From positions 2,046,001-2,110,000 of the forward strand of contig MU839827.1 in assembly GCA_030411725.1 (NCBI GenBank): a DNA stretch of 64,000 nucleotides, read 5' to 3'. This document shows positions 20,774 to 32,784 of the stretch, piece after piece. The notes beneath the pieces were generated by a model. The model made no database searches. It was not told where the DNA came from and saw only the letters and a list, made by a program, of their open reading frames with translations. Position 1 is the first letter of the stretch, and the number at the start of each line of letters is the position of its first letter. A program made the position numbers and the translations under genes. This stretch comes from Echria macrotheca (taxonomy: Eukaryota > Ascomycota > Sordariomycetes > Sordariales > Schizotheciaceae).

Positions 20774-23700
20774 TTACTGTAACGAACCCTCATTGACCGT
20801 CCCTGTCCCTGCCCCCAGCATCTCCTCCGCCGCAATCCACATCCTCGCCGCCGTCGCAGACAGTCTACCCCCGTCATCGCTCGTACTGCTTCTGCTTCTG
20901 CGACATGTTCTGCACAACAGCCGAGAGGAGGACGGATACTCATAAGTGCCGGTGGTATCCCGCAAGACCGAAACATCGCCGGCATCCAGCCCATCAGATC
21001 CGATCCCGCCCGCATCCTTAGCCCCCAAAGACTGGCGGATTCGGTTCCCAAAGTCTGCCCCGTTTTCCTCCATGTGCGTCCTCTCCAGCCATCTCTCGAC
21101 CTCCATGTCCACTCCCTGGTCAAGGATTCCGAGCACATCAGCTGTTCCGTCGACCGCCGCCTCGGGACGATGGTCTACGTCTCCGCTGACCATGTGCTCC
21201 CGCGCTCCGGTTATCAGTCGCTGTTCGTACACCGCCACGAGCCTCTCCGCCTTCTCCGCCCGCTCCCTCCACAGCGCGCAATCGCGCGCCGTAATCCGAA
21301 GCCGCTCGCGCAATAGCACGGAGTCGGTGTCGATCTTTGCTTCCAGCAGTCGTCGCAGATGGTTTACCTCTTCCGATCGGACGGCCAGTTGCTTCTGCAG
21401 ACTTCGAATCTGAGCGTGCAATGCGACGTTGCTTCCCCTCAGACCCGGTGACAACGGCGGCATATCGTCGGGCGGCGGTGTCAAGGGAACTACTGCATAC
21501 GTCTCCGTGTCGGAGATGTGCGAGTCTGGGGCCGCAGTCGAGGCATTGGAGGAGACTCTTCCACCCTCCTGAGCGAAGCTCACCGTTTTGGCGTTTCCGG
21601 GTTCAGCATTATGGTGAAACGGATCGCTTGGTTCTTTCGAGTCCGCTGATGCTTCCATCATAGGCACCTCTGAAATTGAGACGTTGTCATGTCTGGGGCC
21701 CTCGGTATCTTCACCAGCTCTGGCACTGCTGGCTTCGTTCTCAGGCTTCCTCGGTTGATCCATGCTGCCCTGGATAACCTTTGTCACGAATTCTCCATCG
21801 GTTACGAAAGGATCCGCAGCTCGAAAGACGGCTTTCTCTTTCGTGGATGTTGCACCTGCCGAGTGGTTAGGTTCTTTTCCGCGCTCCGACGAGACCTCAA
21901 TGGTGCCAGTTGAACCAGCTGACTGCTCTCGCGCGAGAGCTTGTCTCCCCATATCTGGCGGCGGGTTCACCGTGTACTGAGAAATAACCCCGCTGTGTCT
22001 TACGAGGCTACGGGCAGGGCTCGGAGCAACGAGATGTTCCTGGGAAGCTCTCTCGAACTTTGCTGCCATTGCCTTCACTCCGCTTCCTCCTGGTTCGTGG
22101 ACGTGAGACCGGGATGGGCTTTTTGGTGTCGACTTGTCAGGTAGATTCGTGCTGCGGTTCCTACGAGTATTGTTCCACGTAGATGCAGGTGAATCTGGAG
22201 TGGTTTGCTTGTGTTGCTCTGCTTGCTCCCCTTCCATGTTGGGTTGCCGAGGAGAAGCCGCATGCTCAACTGTATCTCCCCGATATCCAGCCTGCGGTGG
22301 TGATATCGTAGTCGAGGGTAGTTTGGCGCTTGACTGCAGATCTGACCCTTCGTGCCCTGGATTCTCCAATCGACTTGATAACACCTCCGGGACACCGAAG
22401 GAACTTCCTTTCTCAGCGACTTGTGACGAGATGGGTGAACCATTCTCTGGACGCCCACCACCCCTATCCGTGCTGTGTTGATACCGGTATCTATATGGAA
22501 TGTGTTTAGGTGTCCCAATGATCTTCGGCTCTGGCTGCTCCAGGTTCTCGTCCGCCACCGGAACACCTTCGGGTCCATCCTCAGCGGTATCGAGCGCCAC
22601 GGCCGGTCGGGTGAGGGAGTATAACCACCGATCTTGATCGAACGAGATGGCCGGAGAGTCAATGGATTGCCTCAGTCTGGCAATGGCCAAACGGAAACGG
22701 CCATCGCTCGACCCCGACGAATCATTCTTGTCCGATCCCCTCGAATGTTGGTCGGCTGTGATTATCACCGGCGAGCCGCTAGTGACTCCCGCCCAGCCCA
22801 ACCTAGGGGAGGACTTGCTGGATACTTGGGGATTCCGCTGGTCGGTGCCATCACTCAGCTGCTGGATGTCCGGGTCATCGGAAATTCTGATAGAGTCTCT
22901 AGAAACCACAAATCTGCGCTGACGTCCATGCACCTGCTTGAGATGATGCCGGCGACTTCCTCTTCTTCGGCGGTCATTGGAATTATCAGAGATAAGCTTC
23001 GGTGTGTAACTTGGTACCTTGCGATCTGCGGTGTCCGGGAAAGACAAGTCTGTATTCGGTGGTTTCTGAGGCGGGACTTTGACTTGTACAATCCGTGGTT
23101 GCATAGGAGTAGCGTAAGGCGATGATGGCCTGAGATTGCAGTCTTCGAGGGAATAGGGGTAGTTCATTCTGGTTTGACTCGCGACGGGTGGCGTGGTTTC
23201 TTCTGCCGCGGGCGATAAGAGGTGAAGTGATGCTTCCGTTGAAGCATGATTGAGAGAGAGAGGCCGGACGTCTTTTGGACGTTTCTTCGGCACGACGATC
23301 GACGAGCGGGAACTGTGACGTCTACTGAGCTTATTTGAGACCCGACCTGAAAGTGAAATCAGCGTCCGACAGGAACCTCATACTCGAAAACCTACGGGGA
23401 TGGAGCGTGGGACTCGGCGGAACAGGAGACTTGCTCATGTCGTAAGGAGCTGGATTATGCTTGTGACGACTCCATTCGGCCGGTTTCCTCGTGATGAAAG
23501 GCTCGGATGCTGACGGCCGTAAACCGGAACTGTGTCTCGCGTAACCCGTTCTTGAGTCGCCATCGCCCAGCTCGACTCTCAGTGCCCCCAGGCTTCTCAT
23601 CTGCTTGACCACCTCTCTCCAGTGGGTGATCAGCATCTCGGTGACAGCATTGGCCACGTGAATCTTGTCTACTGATCCGGCGTGACTGTCTTCCTCTTCC

Positions 23701-25131
23701 GAGACCCTACTCCTCCGCCTTTCCCTCTTCGTCTCTGGTTGCGTGATCGGAGACAAGACCAACCCGGGGCCTGGAGGCGCGAGTTTCATGGTGTAGAGAT
23801 TTATAATATCGCCGACGAGGAGAGGTCCAAACACTATTCCCAGGGCATTGTATCCCATCAAGTCTGCAGTCGGCAATGGCCTCCCATGCTCGTCTTCGCG
23901 GGGTGTTTGCTCGGCCGTGCGACCGATGAGGCAAAGCAGCCCAAATACAGCGCAGATTAAGTCCCGTCGGAAGTGTGACCTGACACTTCCGATCGCCAGC
24001 GCAATGAGCCTTGCTCTGAGCTTGGTGTTCTTCGTCCTTGTGTGCTCCGGGTCCCCTTTGAGCTGGCCATGGATAGCGACAAGGGCGTCGAATAACGTCA
24101 ACGAACCGAGAATTCCGCCCGGAAGTCCGGCCAGAAACCGTTTGAAGACCGACGCCACATCGTGCGTACTGGCTTTTATGTGTCCGGGGAGATTGGGGCA
24201 GCGTATCGTATTCGATATCTCGTCCACGTCTCCATCGGCGCAGTAATAGTCGTAAAGGGCATTCACAACCCGGATCGAACCAGGAATTCGGAAGATACCA
24301 CGAGTATTTGTAGCTATGGCCTGTTTAGTAACGTAATTAGTCCGCCAGTTAGTTGCCTGCTTACCGTGCTGTATCAGATATTGCGCTGCGGCTCGGAAGC
24401 AGGTCGGAAGCAACAGTGAACCGGGGGCATATTCAGATGGGAGATACAGGATACTCTTTCCGCAGAGTTTGACGAGGGATTGGAGGTCCTCGTCCTTGAG
24501 ACTATCGCGCTTGGCGGCTCCATGGACAATGTTCAGTGCCATGTCGCCGACACTGCGCTTGTGTCTAACTCTCCTCTCCGATCTAGCTGAGCTGGCCATG
24601 CTCGAACCCGACGTCTCTCGCAGGAATGTTCGAGAAAACCAACTTCGTCTGTGTAGCCGTGGGGTAGATACTAGCTGGTGGAATATCAGAATCGTCAGTC
24701 CGGTGTATGCTTCCCGACCAACAGGAGAGGGGGAAGACTAACGAAACAGCTGTCAGGTCTGTCAGAACTGAGAGCCCGGATACCATGCTGGTAGTCAACT
24801 GTTAGCCGTTGCAATAGGTAGGCATGGGGCATAATTGGTGGAGGCCGCCCACCTTCCTCGCAAGCCGATTATACTCCTGAATAAACTCGGGCCGGTCTTG
24901 TACATCGTCCGTGTCTGAGAGACTAGCGGGATCGCAACTCGAGGAGGTCCATGTCGCGCTGCTTGTGTCTGCTCGCCGGTCCAACCAGAACAGCGGAAGC
25001 TGTCCGACTGTTGCCGTGTGTGGGAGGCCGCGTGAGATATTGGAGGGAACTTGACGAGATGTTTGTTGTTGTCTGGCTGTCTGGCTCTCAATATCCGTGG
25101 TATTCCTGATCGCGTGGGAGGAGACGTCCAT
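20774..25131 (-). CDS. Large RhoGAP-domain protein with C-terminal coiled coil
   Basis: Predicted GTPase-activating protein for a Rho-family G protein, so a negative regulator of polarity or cytoskeletal signalling. Five exons: 24853-25131, 24743-24787 (45 nt), 24365-24674, 23396-24313 and 20774-23346. Introns are 65, 68, 51 and 49 nt, all phases agree, and the product is 1374 aa. The start MDVSSHAIRNTTDI at 25131 is the first sensible Met; FIQEYNRLARK ends exon 1. The RhoGAP domain covers about residues 160-445: LVKLCGKSILYLPSEY, the arginine-finger motif TRGIFRIPGS, FKRFLAGLPGGILGSL, RRDLICAVFGLLCLIG and LGIVFGPLLVGD. The next ~700 residues are Ser/Pro-rich and probably disordered. A coiled coil (LHAQIRSLQKQLAVRSEEV onward) spans roughly residues 1150-1235. 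The target GTPase cannot be told from sequence. Confidence 0.87.
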
Positions 25132-25392
25132 TTTTACAGGGTGATGATAAGATGTAAAGCCCAAGATAAGGTAGGTCTAGGGATCACGTAGGTTGTCGAG
25201 TTAAGGCGGTCCTCTAGACTGCCCGGATGAATGGCGAAAAAAGACAAGATCAGATAGATGATTTCTAGGGACTGCCTGGGTCGGAAGAACCTGCGAGGCT
25301 TGTTTGTATTCCGATGCCGCTTCCCGCCCTGCAGCTCGACTACTTAGGTAGGTACAAAGGTAGCTTGTCCCAGCTGTCTAAGGTCATAGACC

Positions 25393-26258
25393 TCATAGGT
25401 ACTCTTGCCAAATATTGTCCGCATATTCATGCATGTCTTCGACGCTGAAAACCAAGTCGCCCTCACCAGGGCCTGGATCTCGGAGGAAGAGACTCTGGAA
25501 TGGGAGAATCAAGTCTCCCCCAGCGACATCGTACGTGACTGGGTCCGTAGCTGGGTTTCGGGTAAGAGCAACGCACTGTGTAAGCATAGGCTCTGCCCGT
25601 TCTTGGTTCCACCTTTTCTTTTCCTCCCACTTTTGCAGAACGAGACCGATATTGGGACCGCGGAACTCGGCAATGACGACAACCTTAACTTCGTGGTTTG
25701 ACACCGAGAACCACTGCCGCATACTGGCCTCCGATTGACCCATCGTCTCGAATATTCCAGTGCCGTTAACAGCCTCAATAACAAGGGTAGGCCAGCCACG
25801 GCTGCGTTGAGGCGAGGGACCACCGGTCGAATCACCCTCTTTCAAGCCTTGGGGTGCTGCCAGTGTACGAGAGCCCATATTTATCCAACTCGCCCCCAAA
25901 CCCATATTCCGGATTTGCCGAAAAAAGTCATTATACAACGGTCTATGGAGTTTCTCGTGGAGACTGGTCGGGGTGGTGATGAGAAGGGTTTGCGTAATGC
26001 TGTTGTAGTCCCGAAAGCGTGTCTTGCGGCCTCCTTTGTGTCGTATTTGCTCGACTCGCATTTCCTGCTTTCTTTTCTCTCGCATTTGCTCAAGTTTGGC
26101 AAACTGATGAGGAGAGACATCTAAATAGGTAGTTAGTATACCTGGTGTAGACATGAGAACGGTAGTACTATACTGGTGACCGTAAAGGAATCCCTAGAAT
26201 CCCAATCGATGATACTGAACAGACGTCGTACGCCGGTGAATTCAACTGATGTCGCCAT
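25393..26258 (-). CDS. Fungal protein of unknown function, PD-(D/E)XK nuclease-like pattern
   Basis: Two exons, 26174-26258 and 25393-26120, with a 53-nt intron (branch ATACTAAC), giving 270 aa starting MATSVEFTGVRRLF. The central segment RGWPTLVIEAVNGTG, followed by SMRQWFSVSNHEVKVVVIAEF and LQKWEEKKR, resembles a widespread fungal family in which PTLV(V/I)E, a helix with a conserved Trp, and a strand (E/D)VK(I/V)V form a restriction-endonuclease-like core. Here the candidate E-x-K is HEVKVVV. The N-terminal part is charged and helical (FAKLEQMREKRKQEMRVEQ). No partner domain or secretion signal is seen. It follows the RhoGAP gene start at 261 bp on the same strand. Function is not established; the fold assignment is pattern-based. 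Confidence 0.7.
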
Positions 26259-26923
26259 GGCTAAGTGCGTATGTGCCACGGGAGTGAGGAGGCAAGGGGG
26301 CTGTCGAGGAGCGTCTTGTGTATTCCGTAATGGAACGGGTAGAGCCAACGGATGGAGATGGGGATGGAGATGAGCGCTCATTCACCACAAAGCTGGCTCT
26401 TGCAGAGGGAAGTTGGGCCTTTATGTAGTCCCAGAGTCCTGCAACAAGAACTGCCTGAAAATAAAAATAAAAACCTTTCGATACTAACTCCTAGCTCGTT
26501 GGATGCAGCTAGTTCGAACCGTCTCATTCTACTGTGGCACTAGTTCTGCTTGAAATTAATTTTAGTTGCCACAAGTCAATTCAGCTACATCTCTCCAGAA
26601 TCTAAGAACGCGCAGCCGTAGCCAGACTGGTCCTATTTTTGAAAGAGGATAGGCCAACGGCTTGTTTGGTCACGCCCGCACTCACTTCCACCCTCACCCA
26701 GCTGATAAAGAGCAGCGGCCTATCGTAAAATGCATCTGTTTCAGAACAAGATAGAAGAAGCCAGATCTATACCGTCTGAGAAAAACTAAGATATGCAACC
26801 ATGGTATTCCTTGCCCGCATTCCGCCCTTTGCGCCTTGCAAATGCATCCCAATACCACGGGTCACCCTCAACCCAGGCGCGGCCTATCGCACGCCGTGTC
26901 CACCATATCCAAAGGAAATCTTG
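26259..26923. other. Intergenic: upstream of the PD-(D/E)XK-like gene, SNF4 3' flank
   Basis: 665 bp with no supported exon. A GTTCGAA word near 26512 looks like a tRNA B box, but the spacing to any A box is too short (see rejected items). Confidence 0.6.
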
Positions 26924-28445
26924 TTAGGCTCTGATACTGTCATCTTCCTCGCCGAAGAGCAGCACATATTTAAGGACATCTGATAGGGAAATGATGCCCT
27001 TAAGACGGCTGTCGTCGTCGATGACGATTAGTCTGTGCACACGCGACTTCCTGATGGTATCAAAAATAGAGTCTAGCCGGTCTTCCTCGCTGCAAGTATA
27101 GATGCCTGCAAAGTCCTCGGCACGCTTCGAGATCGCATCTCCCACCGTCGCCGAGAGCTCGTCATACGCGCCGCCCTTGATACAAGGAATCACGTCGACG
27201 GCTTCGAACAGATTCAGGAGCTTGTATTCCTGGTCGACAATCGGCACGGCAGATATGTTGTGCTTGACCATGAGGTGGATCACATCGAGAACCGAGTTAG
27301 ACATTGTGGCCGTTGCCAAGTTGGTGTAGCTGCCGAGATTGAGCTCCTTCAGGGGCTTCTTCAGCAACATCGTGTGCTGCTCGTTGTTGACGGCGATGAA
27401 CTTGAGAATACGGTACTGTGTGATGACGCTCACCACCGTTTCCCGGCCAGTCTCGTCGTCCGTGTCAACAAGCGGAATTCGGCGGGCCCTTGTCTTCAGC
27501 ATCCGCCGGCATGCTTCGTATAATGGGCGCATAGGATGGACCGACACCGTCTCGAGCGGCAGCACCCCGATCGCCTTCTCGATATCTACTAGACTTTAGT
27601 CTCCTGCTGTCCGGACTGGTGACCCATCTAAAACACACCTCTCAGGTTGCTCAGCCGGAACTGGTCGACCTGGTCGATCTCATCTGGGAATTGGCAGTAG
27701 TATTGGATGACATTGATGTAGTCGGTGCTGGTCAGGAGGCCGGCAAACGTCGAGTTGCGCGAGTCCCAGAGCGGCGCCGAAACGATACCTGCCTTCAGTC
27801 AGCTCAGTCTGGCACAGCATCGGGCACAGCTAGCGGCCCTGGCCGGGGCGAGGCCGTGTGACGGCACCATTTTGGATCAAGATGTTCAAGCTCTTCTTGA
27901 TGAGGAGGTCGTTGTCGAGCACAACGAGACGGAAGGACAGCGGGAGCACGTCGTAGCTGGTGCGGACCTTTAGAAACTCGCGGATGCCTCTCTGCGTGCC
28001 GAAAGTCAAAACTCGTTAGCATCTCTGCCACTGGGTCGAGGTCGAGGTCGGTGCTGCAGGCCGTCCCGGAACCCCGCATCGCAGCTCACGGCGGGGGGTT
28101 TTACGGGAGGCCGGGGTCGGCACTCAGGCGTTTGGAGGAGGAGGGGAAAACGAGTCCCCTCGATACACCGTGTCTGGGGATACTGCTCACCAAGCCTTGC
28201 ATCTGCTCCTTATCCAGCGGGCTGGATGCTTTCTCTGCCATTGCGCGGGTGGCGGCCTTGGGGCGGAGATATGACGAGGGCGCGACAAAAGGCAGCTCGT
28301 GACCATGTCGCAGCGGCAGCGCTCCCTGGACATCGCTGCCACTACCTCCGGGCGTCGTCGCGGCTGTCGTCGTGGTGGTGGGAGGGAGAACGGCACTGCT
28401 GGTGCTGGGATTCGCCTTTTCGGCGGGAGCACGAGCTTCGTCCAT
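26924..28445 (-). CDS. snf4: SNF4, gamma (CBS) subunit of the SNF1/AMPK kinase
   Basis: Regulatory, adenine-nucleotide-sensing subunit of the SNF1 kinase, which controls the response to glucose limitation. Four exons: 28191-28445, 27868-27991, 27639-27788 and 26924-27585, with introns of 199, 79 and 53 nt, giving 396 aa. Phase and protein continuity agree at every join (DKEQMQGL to RGIREFLKVRTSYD; NILIQNG to IVSAPLWDSR; FRLSNLR to DIEKAIGVLP). Four CBS repeats follow an ~85-residue disordered Thr/Ala/Pro-rich N-terminus; landmarks are TFAGLLTSTDYINVIQYY, HPMRPLYEACRRML, HNISAVPIVDQEYKLLNLFE and HRLIVIDDDSRLKGIISLSD. The frame is open upstream of 28445, so an N-terminal extension is possible. 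Divergent from VAC8 across 1.27 kb. Confidence 0.91.
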
Positions 28446-29717
28446 TATCGTTGCTGTTGTTGTCGTGGAACGCGCATCGGAAGAGCTTCCCGTCAGGCAC
28501 AAGCGCAAGCCTTTCCAGGTCCAATTTCTGGCACCAAACAACCTCAGCTGAAATGGTGGTGGTTGCCCGCCGGCTGTCGGAGCTGCTGTTCCATGGGGGG
28601 ATGTGAAAAGGAAACGAATGTTAAACAGCGCCCGGAGTGTGCCCATAGCAGCTAACGGCTGGCCCTATCAACCGCTGCCGGCCGAGTTAGGTACGAAGCT
28701 TATCGCTGCAGTGATCGGCCGTCGTCTGCCGCTTGATTAAGCTTCCATATCTATGTATATCTCTTTTTGCGAATATTCCACTGAGGATCCAAGTGAGAGA
28801 ACTTTTACACTCGAAGTGCTCCGCACTCTTTCTTACTCTGGATTGGACGCACACATGGATCGTGTTGCCTGCGAAGCCTTGGGTGCGACTGGCCTCTCTC
28901 CCACTGCCAACAAATCCCATGACGCAGAGATGCGTTCAAGTGCAGGCCGTCACACACGCACTTCGAGGAGGGGCAAGAGTGCGTGTGAAGCTCGAGACGT
29001 GAAAAGACGCATCGCGTGTATTTTTTCTCAGCCATATCGCGGGGACTACCGCTCAGGGCTGCCTGGAGGTGAGTTTGCCTGGACGCTCTGAACATGCGCC
29101 GAAACCTAGAGGACAACGTCAACAGGCATCGCTGTTCGGATACCTCGCCGACGGGCGAAACTTCCAGCATCCAAAGAGTCTGGCTGGCACCATAAAAAAT
29201 CCCGGTAGGAACGACTGCCGGCCAGATATTTCTAGGAAGTTTCGTTTCTTGATGTTCGGCGTTCCTACTAGGGGATCATTTGACTTGACTGCCTTCGAGG
29301 CTCGAGAGCAGCGAAAGGTACAAGAAAGACAATGCGTTCATCGAGGGTGTCGCACCTCCCCGTAATCCCTGTCGAGGGTACAGGTCACAAGTGGCTACCC
29401 TTGCACCTGCTGTGCCGGCCCCATTTCCGCGCCAACCCCAGAATCGAAGCTGCCTCGCGATCCAGCTCATCAACAATTCATCACTTCCCCTTCTCAACCC
29501 AACGCTCCTTTGACTCTGCCCCCCCCGCTATCGGCCTGCACCCCGACGGCTTGATTCGAGAATGTTTGTTTGATCTGGATTTCGACGCCACGAGTATCCC
29601 CCGACGCTACCTCGGCGCCCGACTAAAGCTCCAAGTGACTGCACCCGCCGACGTCCGGAACCGAGAGCTCCCCTTCTTCATTTCACCCTCGGGAGACTCG
29701 CCTCCCCCATCGCAGCC
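28446..29717. promoter_or_regulatory. Divergent upstream region of SNF4 and VAC8
   Basis: 1.27 kb between the two start codons. One AGCTCCAA word, the same 8-mer repeated in the IMP1/IF3 promoter, lies at 29637-29644, about 75 bp before the VAC8 ATG. An open frame overlaps the VAC8 start in a different frame but has no family character. No other gene seen. Confidence 0.45.
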
Positions 29718-31701
29718 ATGGGTAATTGCTCATCATGCTGCGGAGGTACTTTTTCAAGCCCACACGGTTGGAACCTTGCTTACAACGAAGCAGGAAAGTC
29801 GAGCGATGGCTTGTACGAGAATGTCCTTGCCGAGAGCGAACGTGAGGCTGTTGCCGACCTGCTGCAGTACCTTGAGAACGTTAGCAACCCCACGACGATA
29901 TCCTTCCCCTACGAAATCTAACGGTGGAATAGCGCACGGATACGGATTTCTTTTCTGGCGAACCCTTGCGAGCTCTCAGCACGCTGGTATACTCGGACAA
30001 CATCGATCTACAAAGGAGCGCAAGCTTGACATTTGCCGAAATAACTGAACGAGGTACATGAATATGTGGGGGCTCTGTTATGCGCTTGCTGACGAGGCTT
30101 TGCAGACGTTCGTGCTGTTGACCGCGATACGCTCGAACCCATCCTATTCCTTCTCCAGAACCCCGACCTCGAAGTTCAAAGGGCAGCTAGTGCCGCGCTA
30201 GGAAATCTTGCTGTGAATGGTAAGGAGGAATAAACTACGAATGCGGCCCCGGATGGGCGCTAACAAGTGACCAGCCGAGAACAAGGTCCTGATCGTGCAG
30301 CTTGGGGGGCTTGCCCCGCTCATCCGACAGATGATGTCGCCCAATGTCGAGGTTCAGTGCAATGCCGTGGGTTGTATTACCAACTTGGCAACCCAGGAGG
30401 ACAACAAAGCCAAGATCGCACGCTCCGGGGCTCTAGGGCCGCTGACACGACTGGCCAAGTCCAAGGATATGAGGGTTCAGCGGAACGCCACGGGGGCGCT
30501 TCTCAATATGACACATTCTGGTAAGGCTACAACCATGGGCTCTTAGCATCTTCTGACAACGGCAGACGAGAACCGGCAGCAGCTTGTTAACGCTGGTGCC
30601 ATTCCGGTGCTTGTGCAGCTCCTGTCTTCTGCGGATGTGGATGTGCAGTACTACTGTACGACGGCGTTGAGTAACATCGCGGTCGACGCCAACAACCGAC
30701 GGAAGTTGGTCCAGAGCGAACCCCGCTTAGTTCAGTCACTCGTTAACCTCATGGACTCTTCTTCGCCAAAAGTTCAATGCCAGGCCGCCCTGGCACTTCG
30801 GAATCTGGCGTCGGATGAGAAGTATCAACTGGAGATTGTAAGGGCCAACGGCCTTGGCCCTCTGCTCCGTCTTCTCCAGTCCTCCTACCTACCGCTCATC
30901 CTGTCTGCCGTGGCCTGCATTCGGAACATCTCCATCCACCCTCAAAACGAGTCCCCGATAATCGAGGCCGGCTTCTTGAAACCCCTTGTCGATCTACTGG
31001 GCTCTACGGACAACGAGGAAATCCAGTGCCATGCTATTTCGACACTTCGAAACCTAGCCGCCAGCTCGGATCGCAACAAGTCATTAGTACTTGAAGCCGG
31101 GGCAGTGCAGAAATGCAAGCAGCTCGTTCTCGATGTGCCACAAGATGTACAGTCGGAGATGACGGCTGCTATTGCCGTACTTGCTCTGAGCGACGAGCTC
31201 AAGACTCAGCTACTAGAACTTGGAGTGTTCGAGGTCTTGATACCGCTCACCATGTCGCCTAGCATGGAGGTGCAGGGGAACAGCGCCGCTGCCCTTGGCA
31301 ACCTCTCTTCTAAAGGTGAGTCCGTCGCCCTCGTGTGTCCCAAAGCTGTGGCTAACAAATATCCAGTTGGCGATTATAGCCTCTTCATCCAGAGCTGGAA
31401 CGAACCAGCTGGCGGTATATACGGATACCTCACCCGGTTTCTGGCTAGTGACGACCCTACGTTTCAGCACATAGCGATCTGGACAGTCCTCCAGCTCCTC
31501 GAGTCTGAAGACAAGAAGCTCATCGGGCTCATTGGGAAATCGGATGAGATCATGGATAAAATCAAGGTGATAGCAAATCGGCCAATGGAATCCGACCATG
31601 AAACCGCCGACGATGATGATGAGAGCGAGGTGGTCGGCATTGCCCAGCGATGTCTCGAGTTACTCGGACAGAGCACGTCAAAAACACATATCGAAGGGTA
31701 G
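29718..31701 (+). CDS. vac8: VAC8, armadillo-repeat vacuolar membrane protein
   Basis: Myristoylated and palmitoylated ARM-repeat adaptor on the vacuole membrane, used in vacuole inheritance and fusion, nucleus-vacuole junctions and selective autophagy. Seven exons: 29718-29745, 29794-29879, 29933-30053, 30106-30219, 30275-30520, 30566-31315 and 31367-31701, giving 559 aa with all phases consistent. The start MGNCSSCCGG gives Gly2 for N-myristoylation and Cys4, 7 and 8 for palmitoylation. ARM repeats follow almost to the C-terminus ([57 protein letters not shown] and others). The C-terminal ~50 residues are acidic. Intron 1 (48 nt) and intron 6 (51 nt) are stop-free multiples of three, so retention would not break the frame. 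Length is typical of the family (about 560-580 aa). Confidence 0.94.
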
Positions 31702-32223
31702 CCGAGGTTCAAATTTCCCGGAGTTCAGTCTTGCGGATCACCAAGGCATTTTCAGTCCGTAGTTTCTGGCTTGTTAGCCCGGCATCGAAATGGCATGGAG
31801 TTGGTGGCGTTGGTATCGATATCACACGTGGAAAGGAGGCAGGCTTAAAGGGGGTTCATGTTTTGCAGACGGCTATTAGGCGGAAGGCAGCTCTTCGCTT
31901 CACAGAATAGCGGGAACTCTTTTACTGCCAAGCGGATTTCTTTTGTACACCACACGCAAGATTGCCGTCTTGGCTGGCGGTTTGACTTGTTTATCATAAG
32001 ATGGTGCTCCCAAGGGCCCCTTACACATCACCTTTTGCCCTACTTAGCAGCCCTGTGGTGGCGTTACCCCTAAAAGATGTAATTAGATGCGATTCAGCGA
32101 TATCCTGCCGTCATTTACATACCCTTATGAATTGAATTGATTTTATATTCAAAGTCTGGGCATGTGACCATAGTCAAAAAACATAAATCGACTTCCGTCA
32201 CCAGCGGCTTCATTGCTTGCTCC
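31702..32223. other. Intergenic between convergent VAC8 and IMP1 3' ends
   Basis: 522 bp, no supported exon. It should hold the 3' UTRs of both genes. Confidence 0.6.
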
Positions 32224-32784
32224 TTAGGCTTCAGATGGCTCGTCGACCCTCTTAAGTGGATTCCTTATCCAATGAAAGTGAAAAGGCTTAATCTTTCCGA
32301 TGACCTTGCCTCTAATCAGAGCTAGGGGGACTGGGCCAAAGAGCCTAGAGTCCCTGGATGCCGGCAGATTATCGCCAACAATCCAGCAGTGACCTTGGGG
32401 AACCTATGGATCGATGATGAGCACCGACGCGAGGATGCGTGGATAGCGGCCTACCTGGATCATGGCGTTGCTGCCGCTGCCCGGGGTATCGAGTAATACA
32501 TAGTCGCCTGGCAGTCCCAAGATGCGCTTGACGCCGACCTGGTCGTTTATGGGGATGTTGTAGGCGACCAGGTCGCCTACCTCGACGCCGCGGCCAAACC
32601 GGTGCAGACGCGACACGAGCAGCCACTCGCCGAGCATCTCGAAGGTGGGCAGCATCGAGGGACCGGCGGCGGGCGCCGTGGACCAGCCATATTCGAGGAA
32701 GAGATGGGTGAAGGCTAGGAACTTGCCCGCGAAGATGGTGGTGCGGAGCGGGTGGCCAATTAGGCCGCCGAAGAAGGACGGCAT
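32224..32784 (-). CDS. imp1: Mitochondrial inner membrane protease subunit 1 (IMP1)
   Basis: Signal-peptidase-I-type serine protease that trims intermembrane-space sorting signals of inner-membrane proteins. Exon 1 is 32455-32784, the intron 32404-32454 (51 nt) and exon 2 32224-32403, giving 169 aa. The catalytic serine lies in AAGPSMLPTFEM and the general-base lysine in GVKRILGLPGDYV, in the order and spacing of the family. The C-terminal box reads GHCWIVGDNLPASRDSRLFGPVPLALI. A hydrophobic stretch near residues 15-35 is the membrane anchor. The start is the ATG at 32784; an earlier in-frame TTG is not needed. Divergent from mitochondrial IF3 with 286 bp between starts. Confidence 0.92.

Noticed and set aside
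26485..26545. tRNA-like words (TAGCTCGTTGG then AGTTCGAACC)
   Set aside because: A-box to B-box spacing is about 20 nt, too short, and no acceptor stem forms.
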